Assembly: GCA_963717635.1 (NCBI GenBank)
Contig: OY970347.1
Span: 248,001 to 312,000, forward strand
Direction of reading: 5' to 3'
Length of the DNA stretch: 64,000 nucleotides
From: JALZKA01 sp963717635
GTDB taxonomy: Bacteria > Actinomycetota > Thermoleophilia > Solirubrobacterales > 70-9
The notes under the pieces are model-generated. The model was not told where the DNA came from and made no database searches. It saw only the letters and a list, made by a program, of their open reading frames with translations. This document shows positions 49,623 to 61,791 of this stretch, piece after piece. The translations under genes and the position numbers were made by a program. Numbering within the stretch: position 1 is the first letter of the stretch; every line of letters begins with the position of its first letter.

Positions 49623-50921
49623 TCAGGCGCCGACGCGCACCCGGGCGCCGAAGAAGTCCAGCATGTGCGGAAGCGGTTTCTCGGGGTTCAGGTGCGGTGA
49701 GCCGGGCTCGATGCCGCGTTCGAGGATCGCACGCACCGCGGTCCGGCCGACCAGCAACGCCAGCGCCGCGCCCGGACAGCCCTGCGGCCCGCGGCTGAAG
49801 TGGTTGAAGCCCGGATAGGCGCTCGCGTCGCCCTCGGTCCACTCCTCGGGCGCGAAGCGGTCGGCGAACTCGAGCCGTTCGCGGTCGCGATGACCGTAGG
49901 TGTTGCAGATCACGATCTGGGTGCCCTCCGGCACCTGGGAGCCGCCCCACTCGGTCGCGGCGATCGCGACGCGCGAGAGCATCGTGGTGGTCGGCCAGAG
50001 GCGCATCGCCTCGTGTAGGCAGGCGTCGAGGTAAGCGCCGCCGGCGTCCTGGAGCGCCCGCTCGCGCTGCCCTTCGTGGCTGGCGAGCGCCGCGAGCGCG
50101 CGCAGCGCGTTGATCGCCAGCGTGTCGCCGAGGGCGAACATCCAGTGCGTCACCTGCCCGGCGGGGTTGGTGTCCTGATCGGCGGGAGCGCGCGCGAACG
50201 ACGCGGCCAGGCTGCCCTCCTCCGCGCGGTCGACGTAGGCCTGGATGCGCCGCTCGAACGCGGCCAGGTCATCGGCCGGCTCGCCGGGCATGCTGTTGGC
50301 ACCGGACATCATGCGCTCGAGGGTCTCGGTCAGCGCCCAGTCGCCGCCCGCGGCGTCGCCGAGGATCAGGCGCCGGGTGATTCGCTGGATCGCGCGGTTC
50401 CATGGCTCCCAGCGAAGCTCGCCGTCCGCGTCGCGCACCGGACCGGCGATCAGGTCGCGCGTCTCCTCGCGCGTCACCTCCTCGACCCGATCGGTCGCCA
50501 CCTCGCCCAGCACCGCCTCGGTGAAGCGCCGGCGGCTCTGCCACTCCGCCCCGCGCGAGATCGTCAGCGCGTCGGGTTGGAAGTGGACCATGCCCTTGCG
50601 CTTCGCGTCAGGGTCGGACGCGAACGGGTCCGGGGAGGAATCCAGGACGCGGCCGACTTCGGCGGGGTCGAGCACCAGCAGCGCGTCGTCGCGCGCGACC
50701 TTCACCCACACCGGCCGGCCCTCGTACGAGCGGTTCATCCCCTCCAGCAGGCCGACCGCGTGGCCGTCGACGTTGGCCCTGGTCGCGGCGCGCACCGCCT
50801 GCCGGCGCCGGCGGAAGATGCCCTGGAGCGCGTTCGGGACGACGACCGTTGCGTTGAACCGCGCGTTCTCGAACAGGCTCGCGCGGCCAAGCCCCCCGTT
50901 GGCTTCGGCGTCTTCGCTCAG
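49623..50921 (-). CDS. Cytochrome P450 (CTG start)
   Basis: A 432-residue P450. The I-helix shows FALGDTLA (G-D-T, about 265-267), the K-helix ExxR is HEAMRLWP (304-307), and the haem loop is FNHFSRGPQGCPGAA with the thiolate Cys at 382. The only start that keeps the N-terminus is the CTG at 50921 (peptide SEDAEANGGLGRAS), overlapping the dioxygenase stop as CTGA; the first ATG in frame would cut 61 residues. It follows a haem dioxygenase and probably acts on its product, as in fungal dioxygenase-P450 fusions. Confidence 0.9.
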   Translation of the reverse strand: MSEDAEANGGLGRASLFENARFNATVVVPNALQGIFRRRRQAVRAATRANVDGHAVGLLEGMNRSYEGRPVWVKVARDDALLVLDPAEVGRVLDSSPDPFASDPDAKRKGMVHFQPDALTISRGAEWQSRRRFTEAVLGEVATDRVEEVTREETRDLIAGPVRDADGELRWEPWNRAIQRITRRLILGDAAGGDWALTETLERMMSGANSMPGEPADDLAAFERRIQAYVDRAEEGSLAASFARAPADQDTNPAGQVTHWMFALGDTLAINALRALAALASHEGQRERALQDAGGAYLDACLHEAMRLWPTTTMLSRVAIAATEWGGSQVPEGTQIVICNTYGHRDRERLEFADRFAPEEWTEGDASAYPGFNHFSRGPQGCPGAALALLVGRTAVRAILERGIEPGSPHLNPEKPLPHMLDFFGARVRVGA

Positions 50922-52723
50922 AGGATGCGCTTCCAGGGCGCGAACGCGTTCTCGACGCCGTCGAGTGCCGGCGCCAGCTCCGGGTGGTGGCGCAACAGGA
51001 CGTCCTTCATGTCCGACTCCTCGACCCAGCGCAAGCCCTCGGGCGTGTAGACGTCGGGCGAGTAGTCGTTGGTGAAGAACCGGTCCGAGCGCAGCCGGCG
51101 CGAGGCCATCAGGATGAAGATTCGGAACGCGGTGTCGGAGAAGCCGAAGCCCGGCGGCAGCGGTTCGGCCAGCATCCCGACCTGCAGGTCGACCCGGTCG
51201 ATGTCGTCTGAGTAGACGTCGCGGATCTCCTCGACCAGCTTCGGGTCGTCCGAGAGGTCCTCGAACCTGGTGATCCGCTTTTTGCGCAGCTTCTCGCGGA
51301 AGTCGTTGTAGCGGGGGACGCCGCGCTCGCGGTCGCGGAGGATGTCGATCGTCCCGAGGTCGACCCGGTCGCCGTTCAGGCGCACGTGGTTCGACAGGCC
51401 CACCGGGTGGTTGCGCAGCGTGATCGCCCCCGGGTTCGCGATCCCGAACGAATAGAGCAGGTTCGACCAGCCGAACTTCTCGATCGTCGGGCGCGTGCCC
51501 TTGCCCTGGATCGGGTCGAAGTCGATCTCCTCGACGACCTCGCCGGTCTCGTGGTCGCGGATCTCGTAATCGTCGGGCAGCAGCGGGTGCAGGCGGTAGA
51601 CGGAGATGAACTCCTCGGTGATCGCGTACGGGGCGGAGTGGTGCTCCTGGTCGGAGCCGACGATGCCGCCGATCATCTCGGTGCCCACGTGCCCGAACTT
51701 CTTGCGCACCCACTGCGGCAGGACCCCGTACCAGTTGGCGTGCATCGCGCGCTCCAGGACCGGGTTGGCGAGGATGCCCGGCGTCCACTCGACGGTGTGA
51801 ATTTTGGCGCTGAGCGCCGAGTTCACGAGCCTCGCCGTGAGGAAGAGCTTCTCGTCGTCCCAGGTGGGATAGGAGCCCTTCAGGTGGTCGCAGATCGCGT
51901 TGTGCTCCTTGGCGAACAGCGTGTGCAGCAGTGAGAGGCCGATCCAGTAGTTGTCGGAGAAGCCGGTCAGGTCGACGCCGTTCAGCTTCTTCTCGGTCTC
52001 GTTCGGGAGCATCCCCTTCTTGATCGTCAGCTTGCCGTCCTTGCCGCTGCGCAGCTCACGGTTTCTCTCCTCGGTGGAGCCGTAGACCTGCGAGAGGTCC
52101 CACCAGTGGGTGACGGTGTTGATGAAGGTCGGCGGCAGCCCCGACTTGCCGGTGCGTGTGCGGTCCTCGACCGTCGCGCGGACGCGCATCGGCGTGCCCT
52201 CGGGCCACTCGTCGTTCTCATCGAGCTCGACGTCGATGTAGGTGTCGGGCGCGTTCTCGCCGTGCCCGAACCAGTCGTGGTTTTGGAACTGGATCCAGCA
52301 CGCTGCGAGCACGTTCAGGGTTGCCGCCGGCTTGAACTCGTCGCGCAGGAGCAGGCGGTTTGCGACCTCGCGCGGGTTCGGCTCCATCCGCTGCGGAAGC
52401 GGCTCCGGCTCGGTCGCGTCGGTCGGCGCGTTGCGCCCGAAGCGCGTGCCGGCCCGGCCCATGTCGGGGTCGAGCGGATCCTGGAGCGAGCCGTCGTAGG
52501 TGCGATGGTCGGGCAGGCTCTCGAGGGTGGGCGGCGCGTCGCCGTTTGCCGGCGCCCGAGTATCGAACAGGTTCGACTCGCGCAGGTCGTCGCGCAGGCC
52601 ACGCAGGTTCAACAGGCCCAGCGGCGTCGGCAGGTTCCACCAGTCGGTCACCCGGTTGACCTGGCGGAACACGGTCGAGTTGACCTTGCCAAAGCCCTTC
52701 TCGATCGTGCCCAGGACGTCCAT
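50918..52723 (-). CDS. Haem-dependent fatty acid alpha-dioxygenase-like peroxidase
   Basis: A 601-residue animal-haem-peroxidase-superfamily protein of the alpha-dioxygenase/cyclooxygenase kind. The distal His is in WIQFQNHDWFGHGEN (His149), THWWDLSQVYGS matches the plant alpha-dioxygenase TPWWDxSxVYG, KEHNAICDHL is the COX EHNRVCD element, and VYRLHPLLPDDY carries the catalytic Tyr376 and proximal His379, as in COX YHWHPLMPD. Such enzymes add O2 to fatty acids to give hydroperoxides. GGGGAGG is 8 bases before the ATG. The next gene is a P450 in a CTGA overlap. Confidence 0.9.
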   Translation of the reverse strand: MDVLGTIEKGFGKVNSTVFRQVNRVTDWWNLPTPLGLLNLRGLRDDLRESNLFDTRAPANGDAPPTLESLPDHRTYDGSLQDPLDPDMGRAGTRFGRNAPTDATEPEPLPQRMEPNPREVANRLLLRDEFKPAATLNVLAACWIQFQNHDWFGHGENAPDTYIDVELDENDEWPEGTPMRVRATVEDRTRTGKSGLPPTFINTVTHWWDLSQVYGSTEERNRELRSGKDGKLTIKKGMLPNETEKKLNGVDLTGFSDNYWIGLSLLHTLFAKEHNAICDHLKGSYPTWDDEKLFLTARLVNSALSAKIHTVEWTPGILANPVLERAMHANWYGVLPQWVRKKFGHVGTEMIGGIVGSDQEHHSAPYAITEEFISVYRLHPLLPDDYEIRDHETGEVVEEIDFDPIQGKGTRPTIEKFGWSNLLYSFGIANPGAITLRNHPVGLSNHVRLNGDRVDLGTIDILRDRERGVPRYNDFREKLRKKRITRFEDLSDDPKLVEEIRDVYSDDIDRVDLQVGMLAEPLPPGFGFSDTAFRIFILMASRRLRSDRFFTNDYSPDVYTPEGLRWVEESDMKDVLLRHHPELAPALDGVENAFAPWKRIL

Positions 52724-52755
52724 CAGAGAGCCTCCCCGTCGCGTACCCGCGTGCC

Positions 52756-53403
52756 CTAGCTGCGCAGGGCGAAGAAGCCGATGTTCGAGTAGCCGCCGCC
52801 GCGCCGGTAGAGGATCTTGCCGAGGTTGGCGCCGGGCACGATCTCGACCAGCTCGTCGCGGATCGACTTGATGATCAGCCCCGGGTTGTCGTCGACCGGC
52901 GCGTAGTCGATCACCAGGACCTCGGTGTCCGGGTCCAGCTCGCCGGGCTCGACCCGGGTCTCGAAGTCGAACGCGAGGCGCTCGCCGTCGGACCCCTGCT
53001 TGGTGCCGTAGAGCGGCCACAGCAGCTTCGCGACCCAGCGGGTCTCGCCGGTCAGGCGGTTGTTGCCCCGCCCCGCTGCGGCGTCGAAGCTCTTGCCCTG
53101 CCACGGCATCCAAAGCGACGTGATCGCACCGGCGACCTTGTCGACGAGCGGCTGGATCAGCGGGGCGACGAGGATGCCCTCGGTCGCGCCGTCGAGGCCC
53201 TTCGGCGCCTTGCCGAGCGCGAACAGCTCGTCGAGCTCCGCCTCGGCGCCTTGGCGGTCGGAGCCGGCGCGGTCGCCCAGCTCCTCGATCCAGGCCCAGG
53301 CCTGGCGCGCGGCGTCGTCGACGTCGGTCGCGGCCAGCTCGCGCAGCTCGGCGACGCGGCCTGCGACATCCGACGTCGGCGTCTTCTCAGCGGTGGTGCT
53401 CAT
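52756..53403 (-). CDS. Protein of unknown function (DUF4334/GXWXG-like C-terminal end) in the dioxygenase operon
   Basis: A 215-residue soluble protein. An acidic helical N-terminus (VAGRVAELRELAATDVDDAAR) leads into a beta-rich C-terminal half: SLWMPWQGKSFDAAAGRGNN, TEVLVIDYAPVDDN and GANLGKILYRRGGGYSNIGFF. This resembles DUF4334/GXWXG-type lipocalin-like proteins, but the match is only by eye. Its ATG overlaps the gltD stop (ATGA) and it is followed 32 bases later by the dioxygenase. It may bind the lipid substrate; this is inference. Confidence 0.65.
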   Translation of the reverse strand: MSTTAEKTPTSDVAGRVAELRELAATDVDDAARQAWAWIEELGDRAGSDRQGAEAELDELFALGKAPKGLDGATEGILVAPLIQPLVDKVAGAITSLWMPWQGKSFDAAAGRGNNRLTGETRWVAKLLWPLYGTKQGSDGERLAFDFETRVEPGELDPDTEVLVIDYAPVDDNPGLIIKSIRDELVEIVPGANLGKILYRRGGGYSNIGFFALRS

Positions 53404-54896
53404 TCAGTTTCTCCCTCTACGTGTTGTAAGTCCTGTCCCACGGCAACCCTATGCCGCGCCGCATCGCTCTGCAACCAGCGGTCGGCGATCCGGGCGCAGC
53501 GCCGGCCCTCGGCGATCGCGGTGACGATCAGCGACTGGCCGACTCGCGCGTCGCCGCAGGCGAAGACGCCGGGCTCCGAGCTGGCGAACAGCGGCGCCGC
53601 GACGTTGCCGCGGGTGTCGAGCTCGACGCCGAGCCCATCCAGGAGGCCCGCGCGCTCGGGGCCGGTGAAGCCGACCGCGATCAGGACCAGATCGGCCGGC
53701 ATCGTGAAGTCCGAGTCGGCGACCGGCTCGAGCGTCCGCGAGGACGAGCCCGTGACCAGGCGGCCGACCAGCTCGCGCACATGTCCGTTCTCGTCGCCGC
53801 GCAGCTGGGTGACCTGCGTGCCGAACCGGCGCTCGCCGCCCTCGTCCAGCGCGTAGGTGGTGACCGAGCGCTTCAGCGGCATCGGCCACGGCGTCTCGTC
53901 GTAGCGACCGCCGATCGGGATCTCCGGATAGACGTCGAGCAGGATGGCGGACTTCGCGCCCTCGCGGTTCGCGTTGGAGATGCAGTCCATCCCGGTGTCG
54001 CCGCCGCCGATCACGACCACGTCCTTGCCCTCGGCGACGATCGGCACCTCGGGCTCGGGCGGCGTCGGGCCGTCCGTGATCGTGGCGACGTAACGGTTCC
54101 TGATGTAGAGGTAGTCCATCGCCATGTGGACGCCGTCGAGCTCGCGGCCCGGCACTTCGAGCTCGCGCTCGACGCGCGCGCCGGTGGCGATCACCAGCGC
54201 GTCGTGGCGGCCCCGGAGCTCGTCGACCGATGGCCCGCCGGCGCCGCCCGCGTCGACGCCGTAGGAGAACCGGATCCCCTCCATCTCGAGCAACCCCACC
54301 CGTCGGTCGATCATCCACTTCTCGAGCTTGGCGTCCGGCACCCCGAAGCGCATCAGCCCGCCGGGCGCCTCGTCGCGCTCGTAGACCGTGACCTCGTGGC
54401 CGACCTGGTTCAGCTCGGCCGCCGCCGCCAGTCCCGCGGGGCCCGAACCGATCACGCCGATCGTCTGACCGGTCCGAGTCTCGGGCGGCTCCGGCTTGAT
54501 CCAGCCCTCCTCCCAGGCGTTTTCGACGATCGCGATCTCGATCTGCTTGATCGTCACCGGGTCGTCGTTGATGTCGAGCACGCAGGCCGACTCGCATGGG
54601 GCCGGGCAGATCAGCCCGGTGAACTCGGGGAAGTTGTTGGTGGCGTGGAGCTGGTCGATCGCCTCGTGCCAGCGGCCGGTGCGCACCAGGTCGTTCCAGT
54701 CGGGGATCAGGTTGCCGAGCGGGCAGGCGTTGTTGCAAAACGGCACCCCGCAGCCCATGCAGCGGCTGGCCTGGCGCTTGAGCTCGGGCTCGGGCAGGAT
54801 CCTGTAGATCTCGCCGTAGTCGCCCACCCGCTCGGCGGGGTCGCGCTCGGGCGGCGTCGCACTCGGGACGGTGATGAACCCGCGGGGATCGGGCAT
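53400..54896 (-). CDS. gltD: Glutamate synthase (NADPH) small subunit
   Basis: A 498-residue GltD. It supplies electrons to GltB through FAD and two [4Fe-4S] clusters: CMGCGVPFCNNACPLGNLIP and CPAPCESACVL. The FAD GxGxxG is in GVIGSGPAGLAAAAEL, the NADPH site in VVVIGGGDTGMDCIS, and the C-terminal FAD motif in GVFACGDARVGQSLIV. A conserved leader and short ORF precede it. Its stop overlaps the DUF gene start, so the dioxygenase genes are transcribed after it. Confidence 0.96.
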   Translation of the reverse strand: MPDPRGFITVPSATPPERDPAERVGDYGEIYRILPEPELKRQASRCMGCGVPFCNNACPLGNLIPDWNDLVRTGRWHEAIDQLHATNNFPEFTGLICPAPCESACVLDINDDPVTIKQIEIAIVENAWEEGWIKPEPPETRTGQTIGVIGSGPAGLAAAAELNQVGHEVTVYERDEAPGGLMRFGVPDAKLEKWMIDRRVGLLEMEGIRFSYGVDAGGAGGPSVDELRGRHDALVIATGARVERELEVPGRELDGVHMAMDYLYIRNRYVATITDGPTPPEPEVPIVAEGKDVVVIGGGDTGMDCISNANREGAKSAILLDVYPEIPIGGRYDETPWPMPLKRSVTTYALDEGGERRFGTQVTQLRGDENGHVRELVGRLVTGSSSRTLEPVADSDFTMPADLVLIAVGFTGPERAGLLDGLGVELDTRGNVAAPLFASSEPGVFACGDARVGQSLIVTAIAEGRRCARIADRWLQSDAARHRVAVGQDLQHVEGETE

Positions 54897-54953
54897 ATCA
54901 ATCCCTTACCAGGGGGGCAAACATGGTTTCGCGCCTAACGTCGCTCATCAGAT

Positions 54954-54954
<1 letters not shown>
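54897..54954 (-). promoter_or_regulatory. Conserved leader with a short upstream ORF before gltD
   Basis: The stretch from 54954 to 54903 matches the parA leader at 47/52 bases. It encodes a 16-residue peptide (ATG at 54948, MSDVRRETMF...) that ends at TGA 54900-54898, one base before the gltD ATG. The TTGCC/GGTAA hairpin keeps a G-U pair where the parA copy has G-C. It lies between gltB and gltD with no -10 box at the expected distance, so it probably acts in RNA. Confidence 0.6.
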
Positions 54955-59549
<4,595 letters not shown>

Positions 59550-59555
59550 GCGTGG

Positions 59556-59561
59556 ATTTTA
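59556..59561 (-). promoter_or_regulatory. Candidate -10 box (TAAAAT) of the gltB operon
   Basis: On the minus strand TAAAAT ends 6 bases before the gltB GTG; no ribosome site is present and no clear -35 is seen. It would start the whole gltB-gltD-dioxygenase-P450 unit. Confidence 0.5.
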
Positions 59562-59647
59562 GGGGCAACCGAAGGCGTCCGCTGATTTAGCGCCCTTCAG
59601 TCACGGGTAATAGGGTCCGCGCAAGAGCCCCGACGGAAGGTGCAGTC

Positions 59648-59815
59648 ATGGAGGAGAGCCAGTTCTCCGAGCAAGAGGAGCAGCAGGAGGACGAGCCGGA
59701 CGCCGCGTCCGAAGCCGAGGAATTCAGCGCCGAGGCTGAGTCCGACGCGTCGGCCGAGGAGGTCGAAGAGAAGTTCGGTTCGGGCGAGGAGGAAGCGGAC
59801 GCCGACCCGATCTAG
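59648..59815 (+). CDS. Tiny, extremely acidic protein
   Basis: A 55-residue protein with about 20 Glu and 6 Asp but a single Lys (FSEQEEQQEDEPD, EEFSAEAESDASAEE, KFGSGEEEADADPI). GGAAGG is 7 bases before the ATG. It is likely disordered, and no family is recognised. Strong codon bias and the good ribosome site support it. Its TAG overlaps the convergent phosphodiesterase stop (CTAG). Confidence 0.65.
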   Translation: MEESQFSEQEEQQEDEPDAASEAEEFSAEAESDASAEEVEEKFGSGEEEADADPI

Positions 59816-60594
59816 TCGCCATCGACCGGCATCCGCACCGGTTCGATCGAGTCAGCCAGGCCGCGGTCGTTCACCTCGACGACCACGGCGTTGACCCAAA
59901 GGTCGTCCTCGGCCGTCTCGAAGCGCTGCGGCATCTGCGTCCGGAAGCCCTCGAGCGCCTGCTCCCAGCGGACGCCGAGCACGCTGGCGCGCGAGCCGGT
60001 CATCCCGACGTCGCTGATATAGGCGGTGCCCTGCGGAAGGACGCGGGCGTCGGCCGTAGGAACGTGCGTGTGGGTGCCGAGGACCGCGGCGGCGCGGCCG
60101 TCCAGATGCCAGCCCATCCCGACCTTCTCGCTGGTCACCTCGGCGTGGAAGTCGACGACGAAGGCGTCCGCCTGGGAGGAGAGGCGCTCGAGCAGCGAGT
60201 CGGCCTCGGCGAAGGGCGAGCGCGCCGCCCGGAGCTGGAGCATCCCGATCAGGTTGATCACGCAGACCCGCATCCCGCCGGCTTCGACGATGGTGTGGCC
60301 CTTGCCGGGGCTGCCCGCCATGAAGTTCGCGGGCCGGATCACCCGTTCGGCCTCGTCCAGGTAGTCGTACGCCTCACGGCGGCGGTACGCGTGGTTGCCG
60401 AGCGTGATCACGTCGAAGCCCATCGAGAACAGGTCCTTGCCGGTGCGCTCGGTGATCCCGAGGCCGCCGGCGGAGTTCTCGCCGTTCACGATCGCCAGGT
60501 CGGGCTGATAGCGCTCGCGCAGTTCCGGGATCGCGCGGGCGAGCCCCACCCGGCCGGGCTTTCCGACCACGTCGGCGACGAACAGCAACCTCAC
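59812..60594 (-). CDS. YmdB-type metallophosphoesterase (TIGR00282)
   Basis: A 260-residue protein with the YmdB di-metal motifs: FVADVVGKPGRVGL, IVNGENSAGGLGIT, ITLGNHAYRRREAYDY, VVDFHAEVTSEKVGMG, and GTHTHVPTADARV, in order. Family members hydrolyse 2',3'-cyclic nucleotides and affect biofilm and sporulation genes in Bacillus. The GTG start reads RLLFVADVVG. It is convergent with the tiny acidic gene. Confidence 0.93.
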   Translation of the reverse strand: MRLLFVADVVGKPGRVGLARAIPELRERYQPDLAIVNGENSAGGLGITERTGKDLFSMGFDVITLGNHAYRRREAYDYLDEAERVIRPANFMAGSPGKGHTIVEAGGMRVCVINLIGMLQLRAARSPFAEADSLLERLSSQADAFVVDFHAEVTSEKVGMGWHLDGRAAAVLGTHTHVPTADARVLPQGTAYISDVGMTGSRASVLGVRWEQALEGFRTQMPQRFETAEDDLWVNAVVVEVNDRGLADSIEPVRMPVDGD

Positions 60595-60610
60595 TGCCCG
60601 GGGAGGCTAC

Positions 60611-61072
60611 TCAGCCCTTCGTCTGCCAGCCGGGCCGCGGGGGCCGCGCCTCGAACCGCGCGACCCAGCGCTTGTCCTCCGGTTCCAGCCGCAGGCCCTT
60701 GGCGACCTCGAACCCGAAGGCGAGGACGCGCTCGGGCGGCAGCTCGCCCGGCGCGCGCCAGCCGATCACCCAGCCGACGTCGGCCATCAGCTGCCAGCCG
60801 GTCGGTGTCGTCACGCCGCGCTCGCCCAGGGTCGGGATCAGCTCACGGCCAGGCTCGAAGCCGGTGGTCGTGACGATCAGGTTCAGCACCTTCGGCTCGA
60901 TCCCGAGGTCGACGCTCACGTCCGGCTTGCCGCCGGCCGGCTTGGCCGAGATCCAGCGGTAGTTCCTGCTCATCCGCTCGAACCGCCCGGGCTTTGCCGT
61001 CAGTTTCTCAAACAGCGGGTCGAGCGCGCCCAGGTCGTTCGCCATGAACTCGGTGCCCTTGCTCCTGGCCAT
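60611..61072 (-). CDS. Conserved-looking protein of unknown function
   Basis: A 153-residue soluble protein: ALDPLFEKLTAKPGRFERMS, KPDVSVDLGIEPKVLNLIVT, TGWQLMADVGWVIGWRAPGE, and a final RPPRPGWQTKG. No motif is recognised. The ATG at 61072 has TAGCGT exactly 7 bases upstream; an internal ATG at 61045 is the alternative. It is divergent from the ABC transporter across a shared palindromic -10. Confidence 0.65.
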   Translation of the reverse strand: MARSKGTEFMANDLGALDPLFEKLTAKPGRFERMSRNYRWISAKPAGGKPDVSVDLGIEPKVLNLIVTTTGFEPGRELIPTLGERGVTTPTGWQLMADVGWVIGWRAPGELPPERVLAFGFEVAKGLRLEPEDKRWVARFEARPPRPGWQTKG

Positions 61073-61079
61073 TCGGTGG

Positions 61080-61089
61080 ACGCTAGCGT
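61080..61089. promoter_or_regulatory. Shared palindromic -10 for divergent genes (ACGCTAGCGT)
   Basis: The palindrome reads TAGCGT on both strands. The minus copy (61085-61080) is 7 bases before the ATG at 61072, and the plus copy (61084-61089) is 9 bases before the GTG at 61099. One element thus could serve as -10 for both genes. Confidence 0.55.
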
Positions 61090-61098
61090 TCGGCGCCC

Positions 61099-61791
61099 GT
61101 GATCGAGGTTCGCGACGTCTCGCATGCATTTGATGGCCGGCCCGCGTTGCGGGGCGTCTCCTTCGACGCGCAGGCCGGCGAGCTGCTGGCGGTGATCGGC
61201 CCGAACGGCGCCGGCAAGACCACCTTGCTCAGCATCCTGGCCGGCATCCGCGAGGCCGACGAGGGCTCGATCCAGATTCCGGGCAAGGTCGGCTGGGTAC
61301 CCCAGCAGGCGGCGCTCTACCGCCGGCTCACGGTCGACGAGAACCTGCGGCTGTTCGCGCGGCTCGAGGAGGTCGCCGACGTGGACACGGCGGTCGAGCG
61401 GATGCTCGAGCAGACCGGCCTGCGCGATCGCCGCGACGACCAGGTCGCCACTCTTTCGGGCGGCAACCAGCAGCGGGTCAACATCGCGATCGGGCTGCTA
61501 TCGGCGCCCGCGGTGCTGCTTCTCGACGAGCCCTCGACCGGCCTCGACCCGCGCCAGCGCGAGCGGCTCTGGGAGTTCGTCCTCGGGCTGGCGGGCGGCG
61601 GCACGACGGTGATCTACACGACCCACCATCTGGTCGAGGCCGAGCGCTACGGCAACCGCCTGCTGGTTCTCGCCGATGGCGAGGACGTGTTCGACGGGAC
61701 CGCCGGCGAGCTGCACGCCGCGGTCCCGGATTCCGACGGCCGCGACTTCGAGGCGGCGTTCGTCGCCTTCCTAAGGGAACGCGGCCACTAG
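61099..61791 (+). CDS. ABC transporter ATP-binding protein (ABC-2 type exporter)
   Basis: A 230-residue ABC ATPase: Walker A GPNGAGKTTLL, Q-loop VPQQAALY, signature TLSGGNQQRVN, Walker B VLLLDEPSTGLDP, and switch region YTTHHLVEAERYG. The order with an ABC-2 permease that follows without a gap indicates an exporter, possibly of lipids or drugs; the substrate is unknown. The start is the GTG at 61099. Confidence 0.93.
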   Translation: MIEVRDVSHAFDGRPALRGVSFDAQAGELLAVIGPNGAGKTTLLSILAGIREADEGSIQIPGKVGWVPQQAALYRRLTVDENLRLFARLEEVADVDTAVERMLEQTGLRDRRDDQVATLSGGNQQRVNIAIGLLSAPAVLLLDEPSTGLDPRQRERLWEFVLGLAGGGTTVIYTTHHLVEAERYGNRLLVLADGEDVFDGTAGELHAAVPDSDGRDFEAAFVAFLRERGH

